64,000 bases of DNA. Source: Lycium barbarum (lineage: Eukaryota; Streptophyta; Magnoliopsida; Solanales; Solanaceae). Of this stretch, positions 43,047 to 56,340 are shown piece by piece. Position 1 is the first letter of the stretch; each line of letters opens with the position of its first letter. Location: NCBI RefSeq assembly GCF_019175385.1, contig NC_083340.1, forward strand, positions 9,436,336 to 9,500,335. Reading direction: 5' to 3'. The notes under the pieces were generated by a model. The model saw only the letters and a program-made list of their open reading frames with translations, made no database searches and had not been told where the DNA came from. Both the position numbers and the translations under genes were made by a program.

Positions 43047-45581
43047 CTCTAGGTTCTAACCATAACAAACTTAGGTTGATAATTAATTTGTTGGATGTTT
43101 GGTTGTTCTTTATGTTTGTTTTTATTGTTGCCTTGTTTGTTTCTTTTATGTTCTTTTAAGTGATTGCTTTATTATGTGAAATTTTCTATGTAATAATATG
43201 TTACTGCTTTCCTTAAATTGGCATTCCGGTCATATTTCCTCCACTTCTGGAAAACTCACACTATCACACGTACACGCGAGGTGTGTTTTGCACACCCGCA
43301 ATTTTTTTTCGTAGAATCCAAATTTTAGGAGAGTTGGCGTATGCGCGGGGTGCCCGAGTAACGGGGACCGCGTATCCTTCTCACTCGAGTAGTCCGCTCA
43401 GGAACCTTGTTTCATAGGAAGCCAACTCCTAGTCAGCCTAAGATAGAGCTAAACCAAAACCCTTTTAAGAGCATGCACGAACCTAGAAAGGCTTAATACC
43501 CAAGGCGTATTAAATCCATTAGTCAACCTCGTCCAAATGTCCGAGTGGGTTCATGACCCCAAGCGACGCTTATCATGTTATGTGTGCATTATTTGAAGTT
43601 GATTGGGCCAAATATTGACCATTGCTCTAATTAATTAAACTTTATGAGGGTGGGGTTTGACTAACATTTTGTGATGCAGATAGCCATGAAGATCGCGAGT
43701 TTTGAAAGAAGCTTGGACGCAGTTGAACTTAGCTTATTTTTAGGGATATTTTTTCTTTTCTTATTTGGCATGTAATAAAGCTTAAAAATATTTATGCACT
43801 TCATTTTGGGAATAGACTCGTTTAATTAATTAAAGAGCAAATGGGATGACATATAATGGCACCTTCATCTCTCAAATACACGCTAGGCCTACCTCGGGCA
43901 TAAGGAGGTCCCCTACGTATTAACACGCGTGGCTGTTAGTTTATATACTTGTGTTATAAGCTTTTAAGTTGCGTGCTTGCTTGCTAAGTGGTTTACTTGA
44001 ACTTATTTGCAATATGCTTGCTTTTGAATTTATTTGCGATTATCACCTGATGCCAAGCTCATTACTTAAATTTATTTGAAGGCTCTTATTTGAATTTATT
44101 TGTGAAAAGTTATTACTTGATCTTGGTTTCAGAAGAAAAGTAAAATTCATATTTTGCTTTGCCGCACAATCGCATATCGTTCATTAATTATTTTTGCATC
44201 ATCCTCACTTCAAAAAAAAAAAAAAAAAAAAACTATGTATTCCGCGGCAAGCGCACTTTAGCCACTCTAGAGCACCTTTAAGATCGTTCGCATTCTTAGC
44301 ATGACTCCCGACAAATTTCTAATCGTCGGAGGAAATTTCCTAATTTTTCGCATACATGAACTAGCCTTGAAAATCCTTAAAGTTAACTCTTGTCATTCCG
44401 ACTTTGTTTTAAAAGGCATTCTCTTATCGTTATCTATTAGTGTCGAACGATTTGTCTCGCATCAAACTGCAAATTCTAGAGCCTTTTGTCCTTCTTTTAC
44501 GGGTATGGTCTTCTGTCTTAAACGACGAAACATTTGACCCGTTAGCTCCATGCCTCGTAGAATCCATTTAGCACTCGGTTCACGTCATGGAACTTTTACT
44601 TTCAAATTCTATCATTTTCAGCATTTATCGTTTCTTAAATTGGTAGATGTCCAAATTTAGTGGTCCAATCTATCAAATGACACTTCTCGATATTTGTTCG
44701 ATTTTTGCCATCAAGTTGTTCAAGAATGGCTGTTCAAGTACCTTGCCTCTGCGGAGTCTTCGCTCAGTCAATCGCGTCATTCTGGGTCGCTGAAATTTAT
44801 CTTCGCGCACCCATTAATTTCAATTTTTGGCATACAAGTCGAAGGACAATCCCATAGGTCTCCTGTCCTTGACATTTTGCAACCCGCCAGTGCTTCGTAA
44901 CTCTCGGGTATTTTAAATTCAACTGTCTTGCGCCCGATCAATCATGATCTTCTCTAAGCTAATCTCTTGCATCATTAAAAAAAAACCTTTTACACACCAC
45001 CTGAACTACGTTTGACCTGATTTCCTGTCGGATACAGGATACGTAGGCAGCCTATATAAGGCCCGGTCTTATTTACTACAAATTTTAATATTCCCCAAAC
45101 GAAGGAGCATGAAACTGGGACAATTTTGAGATGCAACCAAGACATTTAGTCAAAACGTCCTAAAACTGGGGCAATTTTAAAAAAAAAAAATATGTTGGAA
45201 TTGGTAAGAATTAACTCAGAACCAAGCTTTGGCGTTCGATATGAGTCAGCCTTTCTTCAAATGACATGTTCTATTCCAATGTGGTTTCCTTTCTTCTGAT
45301 TCATTCTCAACCGTCAGAGCTAAATAGCTGATGATTCATTTTCGTCCATTCGTTTCCTTTATATGACTTAAGTCGTCTCTAATCTAGAGCCTGCTTTATT
45401 AGATCACGAACTAATCTAACTTAAAAAAAAAAAAGATTATATATATATATACATTATTTTGGGCATTTACTTCATGCACTAACATTTTATTTTGTTTATG
45501 AAGTTTTACTTTTCTCTTTAAAAGGTTGTCTGGCATTGAACATTGTTTTGGCTGCGAATCTGTATTAAGGACGAGACTATA
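43047..45581 (+). other. Untranslated leader of the outer element, copy 2
   Basis: Near-identical to 28332-30867, with isolated substitutions and A-run length changes. Structured motif at 45003-45048. No ORF1. Confidence 0.6.
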
Positions 45582-45654
45582 ATGGCAGAGAGATTTGAAG
45601 CTTTCAACACCGGTATGGGTTTGGTGCAAGAACAAAATGATAGCAAGGGAAAGG
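45582..45654 (+). pseudogene. gag: gag copy 2, 5' part, split by an insertion
   Basis: First 24 codons (MAERFEAFNTGMG...) up to the target duplication AAAGG at 45650-45654, where the 8.0-kb element is inserted. The remainder resumes at 53677. Confidence 0.9.
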
Positions 45655-47321
45655 TGTTGACACCCAATTTTGTCCCTCTTTTATTTAATTTACTCGGGGT
45701 TTCTAGATTAACTTGACGAGCTAAATGTTTTATTTTTTTATAATATTTTATTGCTATTATTAATATCACTACTTTTATTTTCAACATTATGAGCATTACT
45801 TTATCACAAATTTTAAACGGTTAGTCATCGTTTCATGTTCGGGTTTGGAATCGTCAAATTAATTACAAGACAACACTTTGTAAAAAAAAAACTTTATCGT
45901 CTTTACATAGCATATATTGTACTAGTACTTAAATTAGAAGCCCAAAAAAAAAAAAAAATTAAATAGAGGAGGAAAGACCAACAATTTTCAGCCAAATTAA
46001 TGACCCGAAATACAAATACAATATTATTCCCTATCCAAATAAACAACCCACATTTTATACCCAACCCACATTTCTTTCAACCCATATTTAAATTAATGGG
46101 CCAGCCCAAACGGACCAGCCCAATCCTATTTTTACCCGGCCCACTTATTCTTTTTCTTTACCCTAACCCTTCCTCCCGCTCTCTTTCTTTCCTCTCATCT
46201 TCCGCCTCATCTCTCTCTCTTCTCGCCCTTTCTCTACGCCCGCCGCCTCCCTCCATCTCTTTCCCTACCCCTCTTCTCTTTCACCTCCCTCATCTCTCTG
46301 CCCCTCACGTTCCACACATCTCCCCCCACTTCACGTGACACCCACTTCATCCCTGCCACCTCCACTTACCCTGTTCCCCACCTTCTCTGTCTCTCCCATA
46401 CTCCTTTTGCACGCCTCTGCCATTCCCACTCACCTCGCGCCTCTGTCACCCACTCATCCTTGTCTCATACGCTCCTCTCTCTCCTTTCTTAAACTGGAAT
46501 CAAAACCCTACTCTTAGTCTTATATATATATGAGTATTCAGGGTTTGAGAGGAGGGGGGGATTTGGACTCAGGTTTTCAGAGAAAAAGGAAACACAACAA
46601 ATCGAGAAGAACCCGGAAATCAAATAAAAAAGGGATTGAACACGATTTTGAGAATTCCTGGGCTGGGAATTCTGTTTTTTTAGCCACTTAGATTCCTCTG
46701 AAAACATTAATATTCTTAAACCTTAACGCTTTGGGGTAGAGATTCAAAATAGCAAACCATATTTTTGCTCTTTTTCTCCCCCTGCTACTAAATTTCGATT
46801 CCAAGCATAGACGAGTTGAGGTTCGCTCGCGTTCGGGTCTATTCATAACGAGAGTGTAGATTCGACGACTTTGACGCCTCAGTTCATTGCGCACAAAACA
46901 GGTGAACCTCGATACATTTATCACTTCTAGTCTTTAATTTCTGCTTTTAGTTAAATTTTAGCTGATTCTGCTATTTAGTAGTTATGTAGTTTTCTGGGTC
47001 GTTGTATTATTTCTTCGATGTTTGGGTGCTGTTAGGATAGATATTAACTGCTAAATGAATTTGAAAGTTATACTGTAATTCGGATGCTCAGACTGAAATT
47101 CCAGGACTTAGAACTTATTTAAAATCGAATATACATAGGATATACAGTGGGATGCCAAGGTAAGAAAGAGAATATACATTCGATATACATCTGATATACA
47201 CCTGATATACACACCCCCGTGTGTATATCTTAGGTATATTATTTATATGATTAGAACAGGCCAGCATTGTCTCTTCTTTACTCTATATTGTTTAAATACT
47301 ATACCCTGTCATGAACGTAAT
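45655..47321 (+). repeat. Truncated 5' LTR of the inserted element
   Basis: Matches 49221-50888 with very few differences, then departs after GAACGTAAT. It includes a pyrimidine-rich stretch (about 46140-46490) and a TATATATATAT promoter-like box near 46520. Confidence 0.9.
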
Positions 47322-47451
47322 AGGACACTTTAGGATTGTCCGCCTTTAATAGGACATTTTAGGCTCGTCCGCCTTTAATTGGATATCATTTCTTTAAAAT
47401 GCCTCACATGGCATATGCATCATGTCCTCGAAAACAACCGGAGACATGCTT

Positions 47452-47795
47452 GGGTTCGTCCACCCTAAAATAGGATACTTGGGTTCTTCCATCCTAAAAT
47501 AGGATATTGGGTTCGTCCACCCTAAAATAGGATACTTGGGTTCTTCCACCCTAAAATAGGATATTGGGTTCTTCCACCCTAAAATAGGATACTTGGGTTC
47601 TTCCACCCTAAAATAGGATGCTTGGGTTCTTCCACCCTAAAATAGGATATTTGGGTTCGTCCACCCTGAAATAGGACATATCGGGTTCTTCCACCCTAAA
47701 ATAGGATATCGGGTTCGTCCACCCTAAAATAGGATACATCGGGTTCGTCCACCCTAAAATAGGACATATTGGGTCATTCTACCCTAAAATAAGAA
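47452..47795. repeat. Array B units in the inserted element
   Basis: About 12 units of GGGTTC(T/G)TCCACCCTAAAA followed by TAGGATA(C/T). They match the array in the outer element, which belongs to a different LTR family. Confidence 0.9.
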
Positions 47796-47964
47796 TTCAC
47801 ATTTTATCTTGAATTTTACAGGATCGGCGTCGAGTCTCTGAAGACAACCGGGGGCATCATTCGGCTATACAGTCTCATATGCATAAGCCATACGGCTACA
47901 CTATGAATCTACTCTCTATTTGTCATTTACTTCACCAATTCTAACGATTTTACCTCGAACTTCA

Positions 47965-48265
47965 AAGGAGACACGTCATCAAATCTCTGAAGACAACCGG
48001 AGATGTATCATCAAGTCTCCGAAGACAACCGGAGAAGCAACATCAAGTTCCCGAAGACAACCGGAGACATAGCATCAAGTCCCCGAAGACAACCGGAGAC
48101 ACAACATCAAGTCCCCGAAGACAACCGGAGACATAGCATCAAGTCCCCGAAGACAACCGGAGACACAACATCAAGTCCCCGAAGACAACCGGAGACATAG
48201 CATCAAGTCCCCGAAGACAACCGGAGACGCATCATCAAATCCCCGAAGACAACCGGAGACATCGC
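47965..48265. repeat. 30-31-bp tandem array
   Basis: About ten units of AAGTCCCCGAAGACAACCGG followed by AGACA(T/C)A(G/A)CATC. Flanked by decayed copies at 47430, 47837, 48403 and 48500. Confidence 0.9.
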
Positions 48266-48870
48266 ATGGCTATACGGCCTCACTCGCATAAGCCAAACGG
48301 CTACACTCTTACTTCACTCTTTACTTCATTTCTTTATTTCATCATCTACTTTACCTACTTTAACGAATTCACCTTAAATTTCGCAGATATCATTTATCAT
48401 CGAGTCCCGGAAGACAGCCGGAGGCCTTATCACTATCATCTTGAACTGCAACTAGAGATATTATTGCATCCTCAGCATACACATCACGCATTCATTCAAG
48501 TCCCTGAAGACAACCAGAGACAACATTGGCCACACGGCTTCATTTTCATTCCCACACTCATATTTACTATCATTTTACACTCTTTATAATTTCAACTTTA
48601 TTACTAATTTTGACATGAATTTCAGTTTTGGCAGAAAGTACAACCTGCAGAGGCGCGACACAACGTGGAACTTTATCTTACGCAGTGAACTGGGGCAAAT
48701 TTGTTGAAGAGGATTACCAAACTCACAAGCAAAGGTCACGAATCTACTCTCGAACTCAATTCCGCCTATGTCCACAAACACGTGATACATAGGTCAATTT
48801 CTCTTTCATATTCCCCACCAAAACTGTATTTCAATCAACTCTTTCTACAATCTCATATTCCTTTCTACAC

Positions 48871-48900
48871 CCCCAGTGTCTCCATAACTCAACACTGGGG
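48871..48900 (+). other. Conserved 3' hairpin in the inserted element
   Basis: 9-bp stem CCCCAGTGT/ACACTGGGG with a 12-base loop, at the same relative place as the outer-element hairpin. Confidence 0.65.
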
Positions 48901-49220
48901 CATCTTTGAAGAATACGCATCGTGTCTAGTAGAGTCCTACTTATGTGTGTGTTGTGCACCACATTTATAATTAGGAGGCTATAAACATATGTTCCCTTCT
49001 CGTCACCTGTCTACAACCCTTGCAAAGTTATAAATCCCTGAATAACATTCTCTCTACAGGTTTGATCATAATTCTTTCCATATCATAATATTTTCCATCA
49101 ATTTTTCAAAAAATCGTACTTTCTTACAAATTCATATTCGTCGGTCCAAACAAAATTGGCTACTACGTCAACTTCTTCGCCCGAAGATTCTTACATCTTC
49201 TCCGGTCGAAGAGGGGCATC

Positions 49221-52200
49221 TGTTGACACCCAATTTTGTCCCTCTTTTATTTAATTTACTCGGGGTTTCTAGATTAACTTGACGAGCTAAATGTTTTATT
49301 TTTTTATAATATTTTATTGCTATTATTAATATCACTACTTTTATTTTCAACATTATGAGCATTACTTTATCACAAATTTTAAACGGTTAGTCATCGTTTC
49401 ATGTTCGGGTTTGAAATCGTCAAATTAATTACAAGACAACACTTTGTAAAAAAAAAACTTTATCGTCTTTACATAGCATATATTGTACTAGTACTTAAAT
49501 TAGAAGCCCAAAAAAAAAAAAGATTAAATAGAGGAGGAAAGACCAACAATTTTCAGCCAAATTAATGACCCGAAATACAAATACAATATTATTCCCTATC
49601 CAAATAAACAACCCACATTTTATACCTAACCCACATTTCTTTCAACCCATATTTAAATTAATGGGCCAGCCCAAACGGACCAGCCCAATCCTATTTTTAC
49701 CCGGCCCACTTATTCTTTTTCTTTACCCTAACCCTTCCTCCCTCTCTCTTTCTTTCCTCTCATCTTCCGCCTCATCTCTCTCTCTTCTCGCCCTTTCTCT
49801 ACGCCCGCCGCCTCCCTCCATCTCTTTCCCTACCCCTCTTCTCTTTCACCTCCCTCATCTCTCTGCCCCTCACGTTCCACACATCTCCCCCCACTTCACG
49901 TGACACCCACTTCATCCCTGCCACCTCCACTTACCCTGTTCCCCACCTTCTCTGTCTCTCCCATACTCCTTTTACACGCCTCTGCCATTCCCACTCACCT
50001 CGCGCCTCTGTCACCCACTCATCCTTGTCTCATACGCTCCTCTCTCTCCTTTCTTAAACTGGAATCAAAACCCTACTCTTAGTCCTATATATATATGAGT
50101 ATTCAGGGTTTGAGAGGAGGGGGGGGGATTTGGACTCAGGTTTTCAGAGAAAAAGGAAACACAACAAATCGAGAAGAACCCGGAAATCAAATAAAAAAGG
50201 GATTGAACACGATTTTGAGAATTCCTGGGCTGGGAATTCTATTTTTTTAGCCACTTAGATTCCTCTGAAAACATTAATATTCTTAAACCTTAACGCTTTG
50301 GGGTAGAGATTCAAAATAGCAAACCATATTTTTGCTCTTTTTCTCCCCCTGCTACTAAATTTCGATTCCAAGCATAGACGAGTTGAGGTTCGCTCGCGTT
50401 CGGGTCTATTCATAACGAGAGTGTAGATTCGACGACTTCGATGCCTCAGTTCATTGCGCACAAAACAGGTGAACCTCGATACATTTATCACTTCTAGTCT
50501 TTAATTTCTGCTTTTAGTTAAATTTTAGCTGATTCTGCTATTTAGTAGTTATGTAGTTTTCTGGGTCGTTGTATTATTTCTTCGATGTTTGGGTGCTGTT
50601 AGGATAGATATTAACTGCTAAATGAATTTGAAAGTTATACTGTAATTCGGATGCTCAGACTGAAATTCCAGGACTTAGAACTTATTTAAAATCGAATATA
50701 CATAGGATATACAGTGGGATGCCAAGGTAAGAAAGAGAATATACATTCGATATACATCTGATATACACCTGATATACACACCCCCGTGTGTATATCTTAG
50801 GTATATTATTTATATGATTAGAACAGGCCAGCATTGTCTCTTCTTTACTCTATATTGTTTAAATACTATACCCTATCATGAACGTAATCCATTTAGATTT
50901 AAATACGATAAAATGATTATACAATATGTTGGTATTGGCTGCTGAATTCTGTTTGGTTCTTAATCCGAATTCTGTGTTTAGTTCCCTTAACAAGCTGTGT
51001 ATTAAACCTTGTTCCACTTCTAGTTGGTTAGGTTCAGTTCAGTACCTTAGTAGTATTATGCATGCTACCGTTTTCTTCCAGTTAATTTAATCTTGATTGG
51101 GCAGTTAATGATATCTATCTGTGCCTATCTTAATTTGGTTTAATTTTCAGCTTGATGCATGATAGTATCTCTGTGTTTAAGTTTCAGTTTGGTCTATCTG
51201 AAGCTATGATTGTATAAAGTTTAGACCTCTGAGTTGAGAAGGATATTTGATCCAGACTGTTTGCATGTTCTTTAAGAGTGTTGTTTAAACTATGTGGCTG
51301 ATGTTGTTAATTAGATGTTGGTTTTAATGTCTAAACATCTCAGAATATGTTCCTTTAAATGGGTAAAAGTATTCAAAGTTAATTCTGCCCCTTTTAAGTT
51401 TATTCTACACTTTGTCGAGATTAATTAGTGAACACTTGAAATTCTGCTATGTGATTGGAATATGAACATTCCCCTGTTGGTGTGTGAATTTTATCTCCTC
51501 CCTAAGAAAATATGGCTAAAGCATTTTCACATCTTTCCTTTTCCCTTTAGGATCAAACTCAAAAGTTAAAAAACTGGTTCCATACATAGCTACTTGCCTC
51601 ATGTCAATCACATTCGAAGCCTGTTATTCTGTTTGCCTTTTTGTGGTGGTTCCTTAATTTGGCAAAAATTTGTTAAGTCTTGCATAGGGATGAGAATAGG
51701 TAGTGCTCCTCTAAGGTTTAAATGGCATGACAGGGAGTCTTTAAATTTCCCCAATGAGTAGTAGTACATGGTAATCCTGTTGTGCTGTTTGGCTCAGCCC
51801 CTTTGACAATTGATTGTTGGTCCATTCTATGTATGCTTGTCATTTGCAAACATCTTCAAAAGAACTAAAATTTTGCACTCATTTGTTGATCTACTTAAGA
51901 TCCATTTTGCTGCAGAGCCATCATAGTATCATAGGTTATTTCTTTTGGTGTTGTCTCCCTAAATCTTACTATGACCTATCATTCATTCATCTGATCAGAT
52001 AGCAGAAATCCCACCTGACCCTTCTGATGAGCTGTAACTGAGTCATTCACAATTATACTTGCCTTATTCATTCCTCCAAATGCTGCCCAGTGACCTCTCT
52101 GTTTCGATCAAATCATCAGTGCATTGTGAATATTTGGAATTTGGAGCATATACAATGTGGCGAACCAGTCTCCGTGTTTGACTCTGTTAGCCTATCCTTA

Positions 52201-53676
52201 CGTTTGTCGAATACATCCATTTAAAACATGGACACCCCTGTTGAATGTTGCTGTTTTGTTGTGAATCGGTGTCCATTACAAAGCGAATGTGTCTTGAAAG
52301 TTTTAAAAATGTCAAGTATGTTTTATGCAATATTGGTTATGTGAAAGAATGTCGCTTGAGTTTCTTGCGCTGTACTACGGATTAAACATATAGTTTCCAC
52401 AATACATATAAATTACACCTCTTCTCTGTATGGGTGATTAGTCCGAATGTTTGTTTGGATATTGAGTAGTTCGAATTAATTCCCGTCATTAAGCTAATTG
52501 TTATATTCTGTCCAAACTGAGATGCATGTTTGAAATTAAAAACCAACTGCATTGCTGGGACAATCCTTAGCCATATTGCTACTTTATTTAAAGTTCCAAA
52601 TTTATTAGTTTGGCTTATTGCATATATACGTTTACCTTTATTTGTGGATCATATACTAATCCTTTTCCTTCATTTTTTGTCTCTGCATGAACATCGCATA
52701 CGAGTCCAAAGAGACTCGCCTCCTTCCGCACTTGGCGTTGGGCTAAAGCCCAACATAACTCCTCTCGAGTCAGCCCATATAGTAGCGGCCAATCCGCAGC
52801 CAAACAAGGAAATAAAATTTGGGCCTAAGCCCAATAAATGTGAACAGCAACAGTGACGCAGCAGCAGTCCCTGGAAATGGGCTGAACCCATTTAACCTAT
52901 TTCCTCCTCCATTTTATTTTTTGTGCATTTAATTGGTAATTGTATGACTGATATTTGTTTATTTGCTTAGAGTAAGTAAACCTTAGCAGAATTAGTAGTT
53001 TAGTATGGGTAGTTAATTCCACAAATCACATTCACTTCTATTTTTAAAATTATTTACAGTATCTATAATATATATATTATGCTTACTGTCTTAGAAGTTT
53101 AAAACGTCACAAATTTTACATACTAACGTTAGCTTGTTTTGAGAAATAAAAGGCAAACTAGTTCCATGGATAATTATTCCACCTTAATTCCTTTCCAACA
53201 CTTGAAACATATATTTGTTAAAATAATCCTTACATAGTCTATATTGAACTATTAGTCTTTTGTAGGTCTTACTCTTAATAGCACTAAAAATCTTCTTTTA
53301 TACAAATAACTATTTTTCTACAAGTTTTACATTCAATAACTTTAGCGATACAAGATACTTTCTTAGATATTTAAATATTCACATCTACATTTTTAGCCTT
53401 AATTAAATAACATAAGTCCGGTCGGTTAACCATTGTTAATGGGTCTTAAAGGATGCCTAATACCTTCCCTTTAGACTAATTGAACCCTTACCTAGAATCT
53501 TAAGTTTCGCAGACCTTTAAACAGAATTAACTTTAAACATAACTTTAATTAACTTTAGGTGTCCTAATTCACCGTAAATAATTAGGTGGCGACTCCTTAA
53601 AACAAAATAACAAAAATAGGAATCACCAATATGTCGTACTTCTACTTTAACTCCCGGGTTAAAATGGGCTGTGACA
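49221..53676 (+). repeat. 3' LTR of the inserted element (4456 bp)
   Basis: Complete LTR, TGTTGACACCC to GCTGTGACA. Its end shares with the other family the block GGTGTCCTAATTCACC and TTAGGTGGCGACTCC. Short frames inside are not genes. Confidence 0.9.
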
Positions 53677-55186
53677 AAAGGTGGTTCGAAAAAATATTGT
53701 AGTCAATCTGGGAAATACCTTAAGCCTTCTTCCTAACACAACCCCAACTTCCAGCTCAATTTGCAACATTTCCTTAGCCATTTCGCCTCACTTAGATCCT
53801 ACCTATACCATTCCACAAATGCCTTCAACCTACACTCCCGATCAAGTAACGATAATTCCTAATCCTCAATTTTCCATAGCCACCACTCAATTCGGAAAAA
53901 GTAAGGAAAACGAACTGGCAATATCCCCATATAGGAGGCCTAGAAAGGAAACCAAGTCGCTTTACCATGAAGATTTGGGAAAAGAACTCCACAATTTGAG
54001 GAAAGTCGTTAATGAAGAGTTATGTTCAAGGAATTTCCAGATTTTGAAGTATGAAGATTTATGTGTGCATCCAAACGTTGAGCTTCCGTCAGGGTACAAA
54101 ATACCTAAGTTTAACACTTTCAATGGGAAGGGAGATCCCGTCGCTCATTTAAAGGACTATTGCAGCAGATTAATTGGTATTGGACATATTGAAGCCGTAC
54201 GAATGAGATTGTTCATTCAAAGTTTATCAGGATCAGCGCTCTCTTGGTATACTAAACAAGATTTTAGCAAATGGCTTACGTGGGAGGATATGGCCCGCGG
54301 ATTTATAAAGAAATTCGAATTTAACAATGGAAGCGATCCGCACATAGCCGACTTGCTCAGAGTAAAGAAAATGCCACATGAGTCTTTCCAAGAATATGCC
54401 ATACGATGGAGGTTAGAAGCTTCAAAAATACATCCTCCATTATCCGAGAGGGAATTGATCTCAACCTTCATCCAAATTCAGGAAAACTTATATTATGATA
54501 AGTTGCTCGGAGCTTGTGCACACAACTTCTCTGATTTGATTAGGATTGGTAGAGAACTAGAAAATGCCATTCAAGAAGGGAGAATTACAGATAGCTCAGC
54601 AACACAAGCCGTTCACCAAACCTTCCAAGCGAAGATACTAGGGAATCTGCAAAGTGAAATGAAGGAAAACCAATTTGCTTCCACGACTATGCATCAAGCG
54701 CAATGCCATACAAGTCACCAACTTTTTCAATCTTATGCCACTATGCAATGTCCTCGTCAGCAAAACTCCCAGCAAGGCTACCAACAACGGTTTCACCAAG
54801 CACAGTCAAGCTCTCAACATAAAAAGAAGAGGAAATATTTTTGCTTCACTACTCTAAATGAACCATTGACAAATATATTTAAGAGGTTGAGTGCTAAGGG
54901 TATTCTACAACCAAAGAAGGGATTTATACCTAAGCATCCACCGCCAAACTTTGATTTATCTAAGAGTTGTGCTTATCACTCAAACATTCAAGGACATGAC
55001 ATTGAAGAATGTCCAGCACTAAGATTTAAGATTCAAAGCATGATTGAAAGTGGCAAGATAAAGCTACAGCTAGAGCCTTCAACCGGTAATATTGCAAACA
55101 CAAAGACAACTGTTGTTAAGGGCGATTCATCGAAACTGGCACCAAGGCATTTGAAAAGAAAGCGTGCAACAAGTCAAGCAGACTGA
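53677..55186 (+). pseudogene. gag: gag copy 2, 3' part
   Basis: Open from the target duplication to the same stop as copy 1; the reading matches copy 1 from its 23rd-24th residue on. Differences include Gln to Lys (FIKKFEFN), Ile to Leu (SHQLFQ) and Ser to Tyr (KRKYFCF). The capsid domain and CX2HX5HX4C motif are present. It is separated from its start by 8 kb, so it is classed as broken. Confidence 0.9.
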
Positions 55187-55840
55187 TAGGGACATCATCT
55201 CGCCACTCGAGAATATCATCCTCCACATGCCCATCTTTAGGAATAGTCGCTATCTTGTAATCTTTTCTAGACTTTTTCAATGAACTACGGTCGACCTGAT
55301 TCCTGTTAGTAGCAGGATACGTAGGCGCCCATGTTGGGTCCGGTCTCAATAAATAAAAATTCCAATTTCCCCCCAAGTCGAACTGGAGAAATTTTGCAGA
55401 CGGCTTATCCCAAGCCATATTCACATAATCAGATTTCCGCAATGGCATAGCAACGAGTAACACAGATTCAAAGCCAAAGCTCAATGTTCAACGCAAGACA
55501 ACCACTTCCTTTTATACTAACAAATTTTCTTTGAGTAACGCAGAACCGATTTTTAGCTACTCCTCAGCGATAATGCACGGCATACGAATCTTAGCATCAA
55601 GAAAACCTCACGAAAGTCATGAAGCAAAGGGTGATTCAAGGATGATTCAAAATCAACACAAATTTCGAAACTCATAATTTTCTTTGAGCGCAGGAATTTT
55701 ATTCATGGAAACATTTTAGCAAGGTGAAATATCACCAAGGCTTCCAGTTGCGAAAGCCGAAGTATGCTTACAGCTTTGCAGGGACTGCGCATCGAGCGGT
55801 TTGAATCTTCCTATAACACGCACAAATATTATTGCTTTCA
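55187..55840 (+). other. Region downstream of gag, copy 2
   Basis: As 32446-33095, with structured motif at 55282-55326. No pol remnant seen. Confidence 0.6.
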
Positions 55841-55844
55841 AATG

Positions 55845-56338
55845 CTCTGCCATGCACTACTATTTTACATAGCACGCACCGCATATGCACTATTGCTTTA
55901 AATTTCCCGCACTGCATGCACTACTATTTTAAATACCACGCACTGCTGCTTTAAATTCCCCGCACTGCATGCACTATTATTTTTAATACCACGCACTGCA
56001 TATGCACTATTGATTTAAATTTCCCGCACTGCATGCACTACTATTTTAAATACCACGCACTGCATATGCACTATTGCTTTAAATTTCCCACACTGCATGC
56101 ACTACTATTTTAAATACCACGCACTACATATGCACTATTGCTTTAAATTCCCGCACTGCATGCACTACTATTTTAAATACCACGCACTGCATATGTACTA
56201 TTGCTTTAAATTTCCCGCACTGCATACGCACTACTGCTTTCAAATGTCCCGCACTGCAAAAGTACCGCACCTGCATTGCATTATTACTTTCAAATACCCC
56301 GCAAAGGCACAACATCATTGTTCGCAAACGCACAGCAT
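55845..56338. repeat. Tandem array A, copy 2
   Basis: Same as 33105-33600, with a few substitutions. Confidence 0.85.
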
Positions 56339-56340
56339 TT

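Larger units (their letters stand above)
47322..49220 (+). other. Internal remnant of the inserted element (3' region only)
   Basis: Repeat-rich, non-coding: array B units, the CCGAAGACAACCGGAGACA array, an inverted repeat CCTATGT/ACATAGG (48765-48793), the hairpin CCCCAGTGT/ACACTGGGG (48871-48900), GTGAACTGGGGCAA (about 48686) and the purine tract GAAGAGGGGCATC ending at 49220. Confidence 0.75.
45655..53676 (+). mobile_element. Internally deleted related LTR element, 8022 bp
   Basis: Bounded by TGTTGACACCC and CTGTGACA, with AAAGG on both sides (45650-45654 and 53677-53681). The left LTR stops after 1667 bp and joins 3' untranslated repeats directly. The rest of the left LTR, the primer site and all genes are missing. 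It interrupts gag of the second outer copy, so it is younger than that copy. Confidence 0.9.

Noticed and set aside
46000..46517. Pro/Ser/Leu-rich frames of 112 and 60 aa (also 49565-50082)
   Set aside because: Low-complexity pyrimidine-rich part of the LTR; the same sequence sits in both LTRs and has no domain.
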